64,000 bases of DNA from Sordaria brevicollis (taxonomy: Eukaryota > Ascomycota > Sordariomycetes > Sordariales > Sordariaceae). The notes beneath the pieces are model-generated. The model ran no database searches. It was given only the letters and a program-made list of their open reading frames with translations, and was not told the origin of the DNA. Below, one piece after another: positions 47,206-61,124 of this stretch. Position 1 is the first letter of the stretch. Each line of letters starts with the position of its first letter. The stretch spans positions 1,116,001 to 1,180,000 of the forward strand of contig JAUTDP010000012.1 in the NCBI GenBank assembly GCA_033439795.1, read 5' to 3'. Made by a program: the position numbers and the translations under genes.

Positions 47206-49499
47206 CTATTCCTCATTATCATCACCATCAACCGCGAAACGGTCAAGAAACTTGAAGGTCTTGAGACCCTCCTCGACGCCCTTGACAACGTCATCCTGAG
47301 TACCGGCATAGACACCAGGCTGCTGCTCCGCAACACCGACGCTCCCGAGAGCCTGCTTGGCGCTGCCGACAGCGGCAACGGGCTTACCCCAGCGGTAACC
47401 GTCGGTGAGGATCTGGTTGGGGCGGCCAGCGGGGAAGAGAGGGTTCATGGCGCCCTTGCCGGAGAAGACGCGCTCAGCACCCTCAGCAACAACAACGGCA
47501 TCGAAGCCGGTGGCGTCAGCGGCCGAGTAGGTCTGGTCGACGCCGTCGGCGAGGTACTCGGCGACGACGGTGACCTTGAGGCCGTCCTTCTCGAGCTGCT
47601 CCTTGAGGGCCTTGGCCTTGTCGAGGGTGCCGTTCTTGGTGGTGGCGAGAACACCGACGCGAAGGGCGGCGATGGTGGGGAGAGTCTCGTTGAAGATGGA
47701 GACGCCGCGGGTGACGTTGTTGTGGTAGTAGGTGGGGTCGGGTTGGGGAGCCTCGAGGCCGAGAGCGACGGCGACGCGCTTGGCGACGTCGTTGGAGATC
47801 TTGTTGAGCTGCTCGAGAACGTTCTTCTTGACCTGCTCGTTGGTGACGTGGCTGGCCTCGAAGCGGATGGCGTTGATGACGAACTGCTGCTCAACGGGAG
47901 TGAGAGAGTTGAAGAAGAGACGGGGCTGCGTGTAGAAGTCGTCAAAGGTGGCGCTGAGCTCGCGGTTCAGGAGACCAGAGGCGGTGCGGCCAGGAGTGGT
48001 GAAGAAGCCCTTGCCGACGGTCTGGTTGGCCTGAGCGGGGTAGCCCTTGTTGAGGTAGGAGGGAGTGTAGTGGTGGATGTTCTTGTGGATCCAAGCCTGG
48101 GCCTGACCGTCGCGGTGGTTATTGTGGACGGGAGAGATGGGGCGGTTGATGGGGAGCTGCTCGAAGTTGGGTCCCTTGTGGCGGTTGAGCTGGGTGTCGA
48201 GATAGCTGTAGAGACGACCCTGCAGCAGAGGATCCTCGGTGAAGTCGACACCACGGACGACGTGGCCGGGCTGGAAGGAGACCTGCTCGGTCTCGGCAAA
48301 GTAGTTGGTAGGGTTGCGGTTGAGGGTCATCTCACCGAGAACCTGGAGGGGGGCGAACTCCTCGGGAAGGAACTTGGTAGGATCAAGGAGGTCGAAGCCG
48401 TAGGCCTGGACCTTCTCCTCATCGACGAGCTGAACGGCGAGCTCCCAGGAGGGGGCGTTGCCAGACTCAATAGCATCCCAGAGATCAGCACGGTGGAAAT
48501 CAGCGTTCTTGCCGGCGAGAACCTGAGCCTCCTCCCAGACGAGAGCGGCCTTGCCCTGCTTGGTCTTCCAGTGCCACTTGACGAGCTTGGACTTGCCGTC
48601 CTCGGTCACCAGGCGGAAGGTGTGCACTCCGAAACCATCCATGTGCCGGTAGCTGCGGGGAATGCCGTTGCCAGACATGGCCCAGAAGAGGGTGTGGAGA
48701 GTGGAGGGCTGAGAGCTAAAGAAATCCCAAGCGGAGTCGTGGGCGGTAGCAGCCTGGGGAATTTCGTTGTCGGGGCTAGGCTTGACAGAGTGGACAAGGT
48801 CGGGGAAGCGGATGGCATCCTGGATGAAGAAGACGGGAATGTTGTTGCCAACGATATCAAAGTTGCCCTCATCGGTGTAGCTGGAATGAAGTTAGTGGGT
48901 TGTTCAAGCTTTGGAGGTAGGGGTGGATGAGGTAAACGTACAGTCTCGTGGCGAAGCCGTGGACATCACGGGCAGTGTCGGCGGAACCCCTGAAACCGGC
49001 AACGGTAGAGAAGCGGACGAAGACAGGTGTTTGCTTGCCCTTGGCGCTCAGGAAGTTGGCGGCGGTGATGTTTGACCAGTCGGCATAGCTGGTGAAGATA
49101 CCGTGGGCACCGGCACCACGGGCATGGACGACTCTCTCAGGAATCTGTTGTCGAAGCTCGTGTTAGCTCATGATACCTTGTGCTAATATGTGGTTGCCAT
49201 AGGGAAAGACATACACGCTCATGATCGAAATGCTGGAGCTTCTGGCGGAAGATGAAGTCCTCGAGCAAGGTCGAGCCCCGGCTACCAGCCTTCAAGCTGA
49301 ACTGGTCGCCAATATTGCCGCCGAAATCTGTCGTCATGTAAGAGTCGGCATCGTCGACCTCGACATCCTTGAACCTCGCGCGGGCGTCAGTTTCGTCGCC
49401 TTCGGAACGGCGACCAAGAGCAGAAGGGTCGGCGAAGGGGCATGCCGCCAGAGCAGTGCCAACAAGGCCGCTCAATGGTAGTAGAGCGTTGAGACGCAT
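47206..49499 (-). CDS. cat-3: Secreted large-subunit catalase (CAT-3 type)
   Basis: Three exons (49,215-49,499; 48,942-49,144; 47,206-48,880) encode 720 residues, about the length of Neurospora CAT-3. It decomposes hydrogen peroxide as a haem tetramer. [18 protein letters not shown] is a signal peptide, and a propeptide-like RR-E-DE region follows. The distal His is in RVVHARG (about residue 102), and the haem-ligand Tyr is in RLYSYLDTQ (about residue 389). After about residue 560 a flavodoxin/DJ-1-like domain ([17 protein letters not shown]) marks the large-subunit class. Introns interrupt HER|IPERV and TRL|YTDEG. Exon 3 is highly GC3-biased, which leaves a long open frame on the opposite strand. 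Confidence 0.96.
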
Positions 49500-52489
49500 G
49501 GTGTTGTATGTCTAGCGTATAGCTTCCAAGTGAAGGAGTATACACAAATATGTGTTTGGAAGGGGATGAACAGATGGGGGAGAATATGCGACTACCTATA
49601 TTCTATCCCGGAATATGGGTATCTGATGAAAGAATACAAGAAACACAGAGAGCAAGAGATCTCCCTCATGTGTCAGTGGCGGGAGAGGGCATTCTTTATA
49701 TCAATCTGCCTAGCTGTGGACGAACAGACCAGAGACCCATCGGGGAGGCGATCACCTCCATCGGGCTTTGTCAGGATCAACACACCGAGCTACCTCCCCG
49801 CATGGCCCAGGGAAAATGTGGAATTGGAGGTTTCGTCCGAACCCATGGGAAAACGAAAACGCACGCAGCATATACATGTGCATGGCAAGGGTAGGGGACT
49901 GGAGAAGGGAGAACGGGTTGTGGCATAACCAGGCCGGAACAACAAAGCTGCCAACCCCACAGGCATGTTAAGTGCTGACTTTTGACTGGTGGGATGAGGA
50001 AACATTGATGGACGTGTGGACTGTTTTTGACGGAGTACAGTTGCACTGGGCCATGGTATAGCTCTTTTTTCGACGAGGATCCCAGTGAGTACCTTCGCCG
50101 GAAGATGGTGCACCACATAGGGCGAGGGACGGACAAAAAGGTGCGTACACTTAGTTCCATATGTACCTACGTGTAAGCGGATCGGCGAAGTGTGGCCATG
50201 GTTCCCAGGTGTAACCCAGGCCACAGAGATGTTGACCCTTTCATTCTGGAAGCAAAAAGGGTACAGTTTGAGCGTGATGAAAAGGATGCGGAGTACACAG
50301 TACCCAAGAAAGTCCCAAGCTTTCAGGGCATTTCCATCACAGATCCCGGCAACTTGGTCGACTTTGCGAGTCCGTGAGCTTCCTTCCTCGTGGTCCGATA
50401 TATTGTCGGAGACAGGGAACCCACATAAAATGGTCCCCGGCCTGTGTGAAATGTATCGGTCCGCACTTCTCTCTGTGAGTGGTGCCTTGGTTCGGTTGCC
50501 AAGCCGAAGAAAAGATGATGATGGACGGTGGAGGAACGGGCCTGGGCCTTGATGAGGCAGGATGTTTCCTTGTAATCAGTTGTGTTCCTGTCGATACACC
50601 AAATATGTGAGTGAGATATTGTAAGGAGTCATCATCACGCAGGAAAGGAAGATGATGGTAAGCTGTATTATGCAGCTTGTACATGACCGAGATGAGGCTC
50701 GGAAGCTTTTGGAGAGTCCGGGAAACAGCTTTGTCGAAAAGATCCAGGAATGAAGCTGACTGGCACGGCTCACAGGCCTGGTACGTGCAATATCCAACCG
50801 TTCCCGTGCCGCATGGTGGTATTTGCTACGGTGATGCTCCTACCTCCTGCAGGGAAGGGGTACCCTTGAGAGCCCGAATCCAAGGGTTTCTGGTACGCGC
50901 CACTCTAGTGGACTTCTTCTTTCTTGAGTTTCCTAATCCTTCGCATGGCGAACATGCTCTCCTGGCTCCCTGTGGTCGTGAACATGCGACCAGCGGCGGG
51001 CCGTACGAGCATGAAGACGCTTGGGAAGCCAAGGTAATAGTGGAAGCACAACTGCCACTTTACATGGATCGGCGGTGAGTGTTCCTACCTTATTTTCGCT
51101 CGATGGTAGTCCAATGAGGCAAGGGCCCTCTTGATTGATAATCTGATAGTTCGAGCCCGAGAGTGGTGGATAGTGAGGATACCCTCATGTAAGTCATCCA
51201 GTCACAACAGCTACTGTACGACCGTGACACTGTATGGCTGGGCGGGCTGGAGATGGATGAGAAATGGATTCTTTTTTTTCTGCAGGGCGCCGCGCCGTTC
51301 ATGCTCAGATGATTCCACCTCGCCGGGTCCAGAGCTTGGGGTTTCTTGTTGATGGCGATGTCACAACTGGTGGTTGTGAGCTCAAAGGTAGGTTCCCGGA
51401 CGCCGCTTTGACTTTGGGGGGGCTGAAGTCGTTCTACAATGATGTATGGAGTACCAGATCCAGCGCCCATGGATTTTTTGATCATCGACATCCAACCACC
51501 CGCTCGGCGTCAGCCGGATAGCTGGTTATCAAACTGGACGCCCGCATGTGGCATGGCTGTAGGGAATCACACGGCGGCGTTACCCGCCCGAACCGAAGCA
51601 GCATTCACACACTTCTTGTGTGTTTGTCGTCGTGCTATTCACAGTATCAAAACCCCGTGTATATGGGAGCAGGGAAGTTGCTTGCTCTCTTCACTTTCCG
51701 CTTACAGCATCGCGTTCACCTCGGTGTGGAGTACCTTGTTGAAGTTGAAGTGGATGGCATGACGTTTTTTTTTTTCAACATGGTCCGCTCCTCGAACAAG
51801 AGAGTTTGTTTGCAATCAGGAAAGTCGTACGAGATATCTGTTGACGATGAGCATTGAGTGAAAGTAAGGAAACTCTCCCGGTCTTGGCCAGCCATCGAGA
51901 TGAAAATATGAGCGGCTATTCTTGGGATTTCTTCGACATCGAGCACAGGAATTCTCTTCTGGTGGACCAAAAACACACTGCGAGGTTGCAATGGCGATCA
52001 GGGGGAATAAAGACCCGCATGTGGGAGCCATGAAGAGAATTCCATGATCTGATATCTTCCTGGTAAATTCCAACCATCGCCGCCGATATCTCGGAGTTTC
52101 TATACTGAACTGTGGTTAGCCTCCTTTTCATTGCGTGTAGGTTGGATATAAATACATCCATTGCTGCAACCGCACCACACTTAAAAGGTGCTATACTATA
52201 TCTCACGAGAACGATATATGACTGTCCATCGTTTTCGTATCACATCCCCTGGATTTCGACATATCAACGAACAATTTGCCGTTGAATAGTATTCGAGGAC
52301 GTTGATCGAGCACCCTGATGATTAGATCCCGCCGCGGACCCCCCTCACACCCTGTCACAATTTGGTTTTAAACCGCTAACGGTAATCAGAGACCCCCATT
52401 CTAGTCCTCAACGCGGGTTTCGATTAATCATCACACAAAACCCACCCAACCACCCCAGCGCCCAATATAAGCGCCCAGCGCACAACGCA
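49500..52489. promoter_or_regulatory. 3-kb catalase upstream region up to the AT-rich block
   Basis: This region holds the catalase promoter and GC-normal intergenic sequence. Overlapping frames of 60-145 codons on both strands show no motif, intron pattern or consistent strand, so no gene is called. A short repeated run (GCGCACAACGCACAACGCATAACGC) at about 52,479-52,503 marks the edge of the AT-rich block. Confidence 0.45.
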
Positions 52490-54080
52490 CAACGCATAAC
52501 GCAATTACTAGGCGCACAATACTAAATCGATATCACTCTTTTACGTAAAATTATTCAAAGACACCAAACCATTTAATTATCTATTACTAAGAGGGTTAAT
52601 ACGGTTATTACCAATTCAATTATATACCGCCTTAGTACTATATTTATTATACTAGCGGTTACGTTTATACTAGCGGTCTAGAGTGCCCGTATATGTACTT
52701 ACCCTAATTTTAATACTTATATCTAAATTACTTAAATTATTTAAACTATTAAGGAAGCGGCTACTAGAAATATACCCGCCTATTTAATTCGCTTAATACC
52801 TACCCTCTACCCTATTTCTATTTTAATACTAATAATAATATTATAATTTAAAAGGGCTAATTATACTATATTAATAATATAATAAAACCCTACGAATTAT
52901 ATTGTAATTAATTTAATAGAGGAGGAGGTTAATTAAAGAGAGGAAAATTATTGACTTTAAGGGGCGCTTATATTATAAAGTTATTTATAATACTATTATA
53001 AAAATACGTTAACCGCTCTACGTATAATGTATTCTCCTCTAACTATACTTATATAAAATTATTTAATTTAATGGTAAATAATAAGTAATTACTATATTAA
53101 TTCCAATAGGCGTTATTTAAATTTAATATAGGAAATCGTAATAGCGGTTTAATAACCGTTAATATTTTATAATTATACTATTCTTATTAATTAAAACCGA
53201 TAAGGATTAATAAATAGTTATAAAACGGTTATTATTAACTTTAAGGATAAGGAAATTAGGGTAATAATAATTATTAAGGCGGTAGCAACTATTATAAATT
53301 TTACGCTAGGGTTAATATTATTCGTACTATAATTCTCTTAATTATATTAATAATTACCTTTATAATTATTCGATCGAAGTTTTTACGTATAATATTATTA
53401 TTATTACCGTTATAAATATATAAAACTCTTTATATATTACCCTTTACCCTCTTACCCCCTCTTTAAATAATTCGTTATATTAATCGAAGAATTTCCTTAT
53501 TATAAGATAATATATAACCGTTATTATATTAATTATAATTAATAAGCGCTATAAAATTATATAACCGCCTAATTTCTAATTAAATAATTTCGTAGATTTC
53601 CGGGTCTAAGGCCGCTTCCGCCGACTTCTTATATAAGTAATCCTTTAGGTTTAAATCGGGGGTAACGGCCTATCGTTAGCGATTAAGAAGGGTAATAGGA
53701 TTTTAAATAGCTATTAGTATATAAAATTAATAGTTAATAATAATAAGGGAATTAGGGTAGCTAGCGGTTATTTATTATAGTTATAACGTTCGTCTTTATT
53801 TAACCTATTATTACTATTTAGGGTTAACTACTAATATTTATTTACGTTTTATATAATTAAACCCTTTTACGGCTATTTTTATAATAATTCCAATATAAAA
53901 TACTTATAAGGTAGATTATATTACGTTATAAATCTCTTTGTACACTTAATATATAATACCTACCCCGGGTCGTTAAATTAATTATTATAAGCGTAATAAT
54001 ATTATAGCTATATTAATTTAAAGGGGAGGGATAATACCCGTAGAAAGAGTTCGTTAAAAAACACCACCCTCTTATATTTA
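52490..54080. mobile_element. Unassigned RIP-mutated AT-rich element
   Basis: The sequence is TpA-rich and full of stops, like the identified transposons, so it is probably an old repeat. The minus strand at about 53,450-53,700 has a stretch with few stops that looks coding (PDLNLKDYLYKKSAEAALDP, then EIYEII-LEIRRLYNFI), but I cannot name the family. The plus strand was also inspected without a convincing match. No terminal repeats were found. Confidence 0.45.
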
Positions 54081-54104
54081 TTTGAAGCGGAGCTTCAACA
54101 TTGA
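54075..54104. repeat. Palindrome-bearing inverted repeat, left copy
   Basis: TTGAAGCGGAGCTTCAA forms a hairpin (7-bp arms, GGA loop). About 28 bp around it match, in inverted orientation, 61,798-61,830 on the far side of Gypsy-2. Without Gypsy-2 the pair would be about 800 bp apart. Confidence 0.65.
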
Positions 54105-54492
54105 GAAGTGTTGAAAAAACACGGAGCAAAGCGTTGAGCGTAGCTTCTTCTATAATACGGTGACCCCCCTGTTAATAATCCCTGTAAATAGCCACGAGGT
54201 TTACCCGCGATTTTGCGACCTGCAATTGGCTGAAAAAAATTCTCGAGTTGGAATTGGCTGAATAAGAACCCCTATCCCTGTCCGCCAAGCTCGCTTAGGG
54301 CTTGGCATTTGAAAGTGGGTTCTATCAAGACAAAGTAGGTACCAAAATGATGAGTAAGCTGAGGCGAGTAGTTTGGTACTACTCACGTGACCGTAGCCAG
54401 CCTACCGGCCGAGAAAAACGGCTTTGAAAAAATCCGACGGATAGGTATATAATAAAAAAAAATAATTTTATTTTGTAAATAAAACGTTGTAG
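54105..54492. other. GC-normal spacer beside Gypsy-2
   Basis: This is a non-RIP tract with a direct repeat of AATTGGCTGAA (two copies, about 54,225-54,265) and a 61-codon minus-strand frame without features. It would be contiguous with 61,432 onward before the Gypsy-2 insertion. Confidence 0.4.
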
Positions 54493-54497
54493 CTAAC

Positions 54498-54799
54498 TGT
54501 CACGGCAAAAAGGAAGGGCTTGTGATAAAACAATAATAATCCTTAATTGATAGAAAATCGTAAGATAAAGAAAGAAGGAAAACTAATCGTACAAGAATAG
54601 AAGCGCAAGCGGAAAGATATAGGCCTTGCGTTCCGTATAATAAATGCGTTGTATAGGTGAATAGTAGTGCGACGTTCGCTAGTATAAATAAATGACCTGC
54701 GATAATAAATTCGTAATTCGCCCAGTTCCCTAAGCAACCTAGCGACCTTGGTCGTTATATAATTAATTAGGTAATTAGCGGGTGAGCCGTGCTATTATA
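54498..54799 (-). repeat. Gypsy-2 left LTR (3' LTR)
   Basis: This 302-bp direct repeat begins TGTCACGGC with intact outer bases. Its inner end is mutated (CTATTATA where the partner has CCGTCACA). Confidence 0.92.
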
Positions 54800-54859
54800 T
54801 TACCCCCCCCTTTAAAAAGATTCGCTTCGAGTCTTTCCGAAACGTAATTACTTTCTCCT

Positions 54860-55140
54860 CTTCAATTTCCTATTACTTATCCGTACCGGCAAATTATCCT
54901 CCTTATATTCGAATACTTCCTCCTCCCGTATTACCGCTATAATCTAATTTTGTAACCTCCGAGGAAGCCCGGCCGCCTCCGGATAACCATCATAGTACTC
55001 CTTTAATTTGGTTATTGCGTTTTTGAAATCGCTCGTAGGATACCATTCTAGGTCTAGGTCCCAACCGGTCCACTTTACTTAGTAAAATAGTTTACCTCGG
55101 TCCACCTTTAAAACTATAATCTCCTCCACCTCGTATTCTT
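54860..55140 (-). pseudogene. Gypsy-2 chromodomain relic
   Basis: The minus strand reads EYEVEEIIVLKVDRGKLFY, then a stop where Trp is expected, then VKWTGWDLDLEWYPTSDFKN. This is a near-complete chromodomain with its aromatic residues, followed by a charged C-terminal tail. Chromodomains in fungal Gypsy elements are thought to guide integration into H3K9-methylated heterochromatin. Confidence 0.85.
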
Positions 55141-57418
55141 CGTCTTCAAATACAACTTCCCCTAACGGGTTTTCCGGTGCCTATCCTAATAATAGGTTAT
55201 TCGGAAACTTCTTCAATCTATCCGGCGGGAACTAATTGGACATCTTCCACGAAGTAAGCAGCTAGACCAAGAAAGCACTACCCTTCTTACCCACGATGGG
55301 AAAATATTACCTTATTAATAGAAAATCTAACTTATCGCTCGGACAGTCGGTCGACTAACTCTTCTTAATAATGAAGATTCGATCTCCTACGTCGAAGTCC
55401 GGCTTACAACGTTTCTTATTTGCTTAAATAGCTTATTTCCATTATACTACTTCAATATACTTCCTAGCGTAATTTATATATTTTTGAATTTTCTTAACGG
55501 TATTTCGAATATCTTATCGGTTTAAGCATTTTATAGAAGGTATACCTTCTAGGCTTATTATTACCTTCTAATCCGAAAAGGTAAGTATTAGGAATCCGAA
55601 TAAGATTTTATAGGGTTAGAGGCCCGTACTATCCTATAGTAAATTATTCTATACGTAATCTAAGGCCGGGATTATCTCCGACTAATTATTTTAATTGTAA
55701 TTAATATATAATCGTAGTCTCTAATCGATCTATTCGTAGAAGTTTTCGATTTGGCTTAAAGTCTATAAATATCTAATTAAAACTAACGACTATTTAATCC
55801 CGATTAAAGAAGCCAATTCTTATAAAAAGTCTAATCTAAATTACGGTCCCCTATCGTTAATAAATTCCTTAAGCGGGCCGAAAATACGGAAGGGACCCTC
55901 GTAATATAATTTATAAGCTTCTTTTCCCGTAATAATCGATTTATAAGGGAATAATTATATAATTTTAAATAGGAGGTCGATTATACTTATTAAATTATCG
56001 TATCCGTATTTATCTAATAATATCTTCTTAAAGTCTACTACTAAATGGTTCTAAATTCTCTTAAGGGCTTCGATACTTTAAAGCATTCTTAGTATCTTGC
56101 CCCGTAGGTACTTGGAAGCGTAATAGACTATATAATTCGTTATATATCGATTAACGTCCTTAACTAGACTAGGCTACTAATATTAGGTCATTACTAATTT
56201 ACGTATCTTATTCCTTCTAGGGTAGGCCGTTGCTAGGGTATTATAATAGTCCTAAATCGCTTTAATCCTTAAGGTGCTTTCTGGAATTACGAAACGGCTA
56301 CAAAATAGCAGCAATTACTCTTACAATATCATAAAATTTAATTCTCCCCGTCGAACCTTCTTACAATATTCTTCCAAGGAGATATCCGTCTTATTGGCCT
56401 CCAACATCTAATGAACAAGCTTATGGCCGGTTATTATTTTAAGAATATCTACGGTATTTAAAGTATAGATACAAACCGTATCCTCCCCCTCCCCCGCGGG
56501 TTTAAAGAGGCGTATTATACGTTACAATTCCTTCCGCTCCTTCTAATCCTTAATATCTTCTAACTTTCTTAACAAAGCATCAACTACCGTATTATTTTTG
56601 CCGGGTCGGTAAATAATTAGGAAATCGTATTGCGATAATAATTGTACCTATACTACTTATTTCGTATTCAATAAGCGTTTAGTATTAAAGTACTTCAACG
56701 CCTCGTAGTCCATAATAATTATAAAAGGCTCGGTCCACTAGAGCCCAATAAACTCCGAACGCTAATATACTAACGTTCTCATTACGGCCAATATCTCCTT
56801 ATCGTATATCGGGTAATTATACTCTATTCCCTATATAATTTCCGAAAAATAGGCGATAGGGTGCTACCTATCCTCGTATTTCTAAGATAAAACGCTAGCC
56901 AATACCCCGTTTAACGTATCCGTCTCTAATTTTATTTCCCTTTCGAAATCGAAATGGGCGAATATTAATACATCGATTAAGTATTGCTTTAAGGTATTAA
57001 ACGCTACTTAATATTCCCCTATCCAATTGAACGCTTCCCCTTTTTTTATTAACGCCGTTAGCGGCTTCGAAATCCTCCTATATTCCTTTACAAATTTGCG
57101 GTAGAAATTATAGAAGCCCAAGAACGATTATACGTCCTTAACCGTTAATAGCTCTTTCTATTCCTTAATTATTTAGATTTTCGCCGGATTCACTAAAATT
57201 CTATTAATACTAATAATAAACCCTAAAAACTTCGTCTTAGTAACGTAGAATTCGTATTTATCTAAATTAGCTTATAGCCCGGCCTAGCGGAGCTTCTCTA
57301 ACACTTTTTTAACGTAGATCTCGTATTCCTCTTCATTATTAGAGTAGATTAAAATATTATCGATATAGGCATTATAAAAATCGTCCAAATATCCCATTAA
57401 AGCGTCGTTAATATACTT

Positions 57419-57660
57419 TTAAAACGTTAATAGTCTATTAGTCAATCCGAAAAGTAATATTTTATATTTATAGGCCCTATACCGAATACAGAAGGTCGTA
57501 AACTCTTTATTATCTGGATGTATGCGGATACGATAGAAGGTTTGCCAAATATCGATTTTGGTAAAGATTTTCGCTCTAGCTATTCGGGTTAACGTTTTTT
57601 CGATAAGAGGTAGTGGGTAGCGGTCTTTCCGGGTAATTTTGTTCAATTTCCGATAGTTTA
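57419..57660 (-). pseudogene. Gypsy-2 reverse transcriptase relic
   Basis: An open minus-strand stretch contains RYPLPLIEKTLTRIARAKIF, then FTKIDIWQTFYRIRIHPDN and LLFGLTNRLLTF, which are standard Gypsy RT blocks. The polymerase catalytic block continues downstream in mutated form. Confidence 0.88.
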
Positions 57661-60600
57661 CGTAGAAGCGGAGTTTTCTATTAACTTTGGGTATAAAAAG
57701 GATAGGGGTAGCCTATAGCGCGGAATTACTCTCAATAAAACCCTTATCTAAATTCTCTACAATATATAATCGATACGCTTCCAACTCGTCCGTACTCATT
57801 TTATATAATAGGCTATAATCTAAATCTTTAGGGTTAGCTCCCTCTTATAGTCGGATACGGTAATTACTATTCCTTAGCTTTAGTAACGTATTTGACCGTC
57901 GTTTATTAAAAATATCCTCGTAATTATAATAACGAGTGGGAATCCGTTATAGAGTTTATTCCCATTCCTCCGGATCCAAGCCATTAAAATATTCCTAATC
58001 CCTACGTTCTTTAATAAAGCGATCGATCTCGTATAAATTCGTTACTCTTAGGTACTCTTTCTTTACTATCTATATAAGGGCTATAGAATTAATAATAACT
58101 ATATCGGGCATTCGCTCTTTATACTACGCGGCTCCCCTTTTCTATTTGAAGTAACCCCGGTCGTCTTTCTTTATATTACTATTAAAATCCTCTCCTTATA
58201 ATTATTCCTTAAAGTATTTTAAATCCTCTTTAAAATTTCTCCTTTACTCCTTCAATACTTTTATCAGCGCTTTCTTTAGCTCTATTAATAGCGGTAAAAA
58301 CTCGTCTTACAAAACCTATTCCATAGAGTCTTATACTTTTTTAGTAAGGTCGGTTATCTTTTTATCGGTCGTAGTTCTTTGAAGAATATTAATTATTAGG
58401 CGCGTCGTTTGTTTGGTCGAAAGTAAAAGTTATAGAATATTCTCGAACTCTCGAATTCGGTAATATATTGCGGCCCCGTTACGCCTTCGTTTATCCTCTC
58501 TTTCTATAAACTATTCTTTGCGGATAACGTCCTCCTAATATTTTAGATCGATAAGTTAACCTTCCTTATCTTCGATATAAATATTCTTTATTTAATCGGG
58601 GTTTATTAGCTAATCGTTATTAAATAATAACCTCCTTCGTAAATAATCGATTATAACGTCGTAATATTCGAACCAAATGTAGCCAATTATTATATCGTAA
58701 TAAATATCGGCGACGATTAATTATTCGTTACGAACGGTACAATTTTATATTATAACATTCGTTTTTAGGGCGGTCGTAATTTTCTTACTATCGTTTTTAG
58801 CGAAAGGGCCTCCTATATTAATAGGGTTGAAATTACTCTTAATTTCGAATCCGAAAAATCGTTATAAACGGTCGGTTATAATTTAGTTAATTAAAATATA
58901 AGTAGCGGCTCCCGAATTTATAATAACTTCTTTAATAGTAATTATAATTCTATTACTACCTATAAAGGCGGATATAATAAAAGGGTCTCCTCCCAAATAA
59001 CTATACAAAAAATCTCTATTTACACCATTAGGCGCTTTTCCTTATCGTTACCATATAAACTTCCCTAAACGGGAGTCTATCTTATTTAAGGTAATTAATT
59101 TTTCGATTTATCTTCCTCTTTACCCTTATCCTCCTCTCTATCCTTAATACTATAACGAATATATACGGATTAAAGGCGGGTACGGTAATCTATCGTAGCG
59201 GGGCGATTATTGGAATCGGGTTTCTTAGGGCAATTTTTAATACGATATCCTTATTCCTTATAGGTGAAGTACATTCCCTTGCGGAATATATCGTCGATCT
59301 CCTCCTTAGTTAAGTTCTTATTATTGCTACCAATATTAAAATTACCTCTAATCGAAAAGGAGCCTCTTCCTCTATTAATATTACTATTATTTCTATTATT
59401 ATTTCCGCGATTACAATTGTTCGAATTCGAAAAAGATAACGTAGTAGTCCGCTTAGCTACCTTCTACGTATAAGTAACTTGCTCAATAATTTTGACGTAT
59501 CCATCGAAATCGACCGCATCTAGGATAATATATAAGGCCATTCCTACTTGGAGGTTAATAAATAGACGACGATAGAAGGCTTCCTTCTAATTCGACTACG
59601 GGATTTAGCACTCGCTAGCAAAACGAATAAACTTATTTTTGAAGATATGAAAATTATCCTAGTATATACAGAGCTTCTCGAATTCTTCGATTACTTAGTA
59701 AGCAACATTAGGATTATTATATTGGCGTTTAAAGTAATTTATTAAGGCCTTCGAAGAGTTAATCTAATTCGGGTAGGTATTACATAAATACAGCTATAAG
59801 TCTTTAGCGGCGTAGCCAATTAGGCGATTCTCGATATATATTTATTTAGCTTTATTATTAGTAAAATAATCCGAATTGACCTTCAATTTATTAATTATAG
59901 TACGATGCCATACTTCGAAGGTAATAATATTTTTATTCTTATCGGTATAGAAAATAGGAGGGTCTAAAATCTTAAAAGACTTTCCGCTAATAGTAATAAT
60001 AGAAGCGCCGCCTAGGGTCGCGCTACGACGCATTAAATCGCGAATGATATTAGCGATTATTTAATTCAAAGCCTAAATCTCCTTATCTTTAACCACAATA
60101 GCAGCCATCAAATCTTCCATCATTTCCTTATCGGAACCAGTAGGTTTCTTACTTTATTAATAGTTATTATTATTATAATCGGTCTTAGAGTCGGAGATAT
60201 CGAAATCGGGAGTAATGCCCTAGGCAATAAGGGCGCGATATTTAACTCGGTTAACCTTACGGGCAACCGCGTCGACGCCATTAGGGTAATACTAAGTACC
60301 TTCGTCGTTATCTTCGATAGTAGTCTGGAAACGAGCCTTCTTTTTCTACTTCTCGGGTTTATAGTATATACCCTTAAAGTATTAGATCCAATCGTTTAAA
60401 TCTATTATAATCTTACTGAAACAATAAGCGATAATATAGAGCTCCTTAAATTGCTTCTTATAGGCGAATATAGCGACGATACGGGCCTTCATTTCTTTAA
60501 ATATAGCATCGGGATTCTTCTCAATTTCGGCGATAAAATCCTCGATTCCTATTAAATCTCTATATCCCTTAGGCTACGGATCTTCGTACTAAAATAAGGG

Positions 60601-61124
60601 GTCGAACGGAAAATAGGGTCCTTTCTTACTAAAGGTGTAGCGAACGGCAATATCCTTAATCTTATTCTCTAAATCCTCCTCGATATACTCCTTTATATTA
60701 AGAAAGTATTAGGCTTTAATTTCGGGAACTATATAAGCGTCGTAATATTCGAAAGTAGCGGCGTCGGGGTTATTAATTTCCTTAACGGTACCTTAAACCT
60801 CTTAGGCCGTAAAAACGCGACGGTTATCAATAAATTTGCAACTCAAGCGGGTCTTCGCGATAGGGGTCTCTTTTTGGTTCAATTTAGCCAATTCGAAGTC
60901 GACCTTATCAACGGTTTGCGCCTTTAATTTAGCCGCTTCCTCTTAGTTACGCGCCATCGTTCGTTCGGTATTTTAATTATTTTATATAGGTTGCAATCGT
61001 ATAGTTATTCGGGTATTTAAATAGGGTGCGGAAGACTATCGTATCGCGCACAATCAATCGTAATCTCTTTTTAAGGTAGGATATTTTATATCGTCCCCGA
61101 TAAATATTAGTTTAATCTTACGAT

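Noticed and set aside
47164..48930. 588-codon plus-strand open frame
   Set aside because: It lies wholly opposite catalase exons. The strong GC3 bias of the catalase gene removes stop codons on the other strand, and the product is repetitive Val/Leu/Gly/Glu-rich with no motif.
53161..53520. pogo/Fot1-type transposase on the plus strand of the AT-rich block
   Set aside because: A few residues resembled the family, but key differences are not explained by C-to-T changes and no catalytic Asp block was found.
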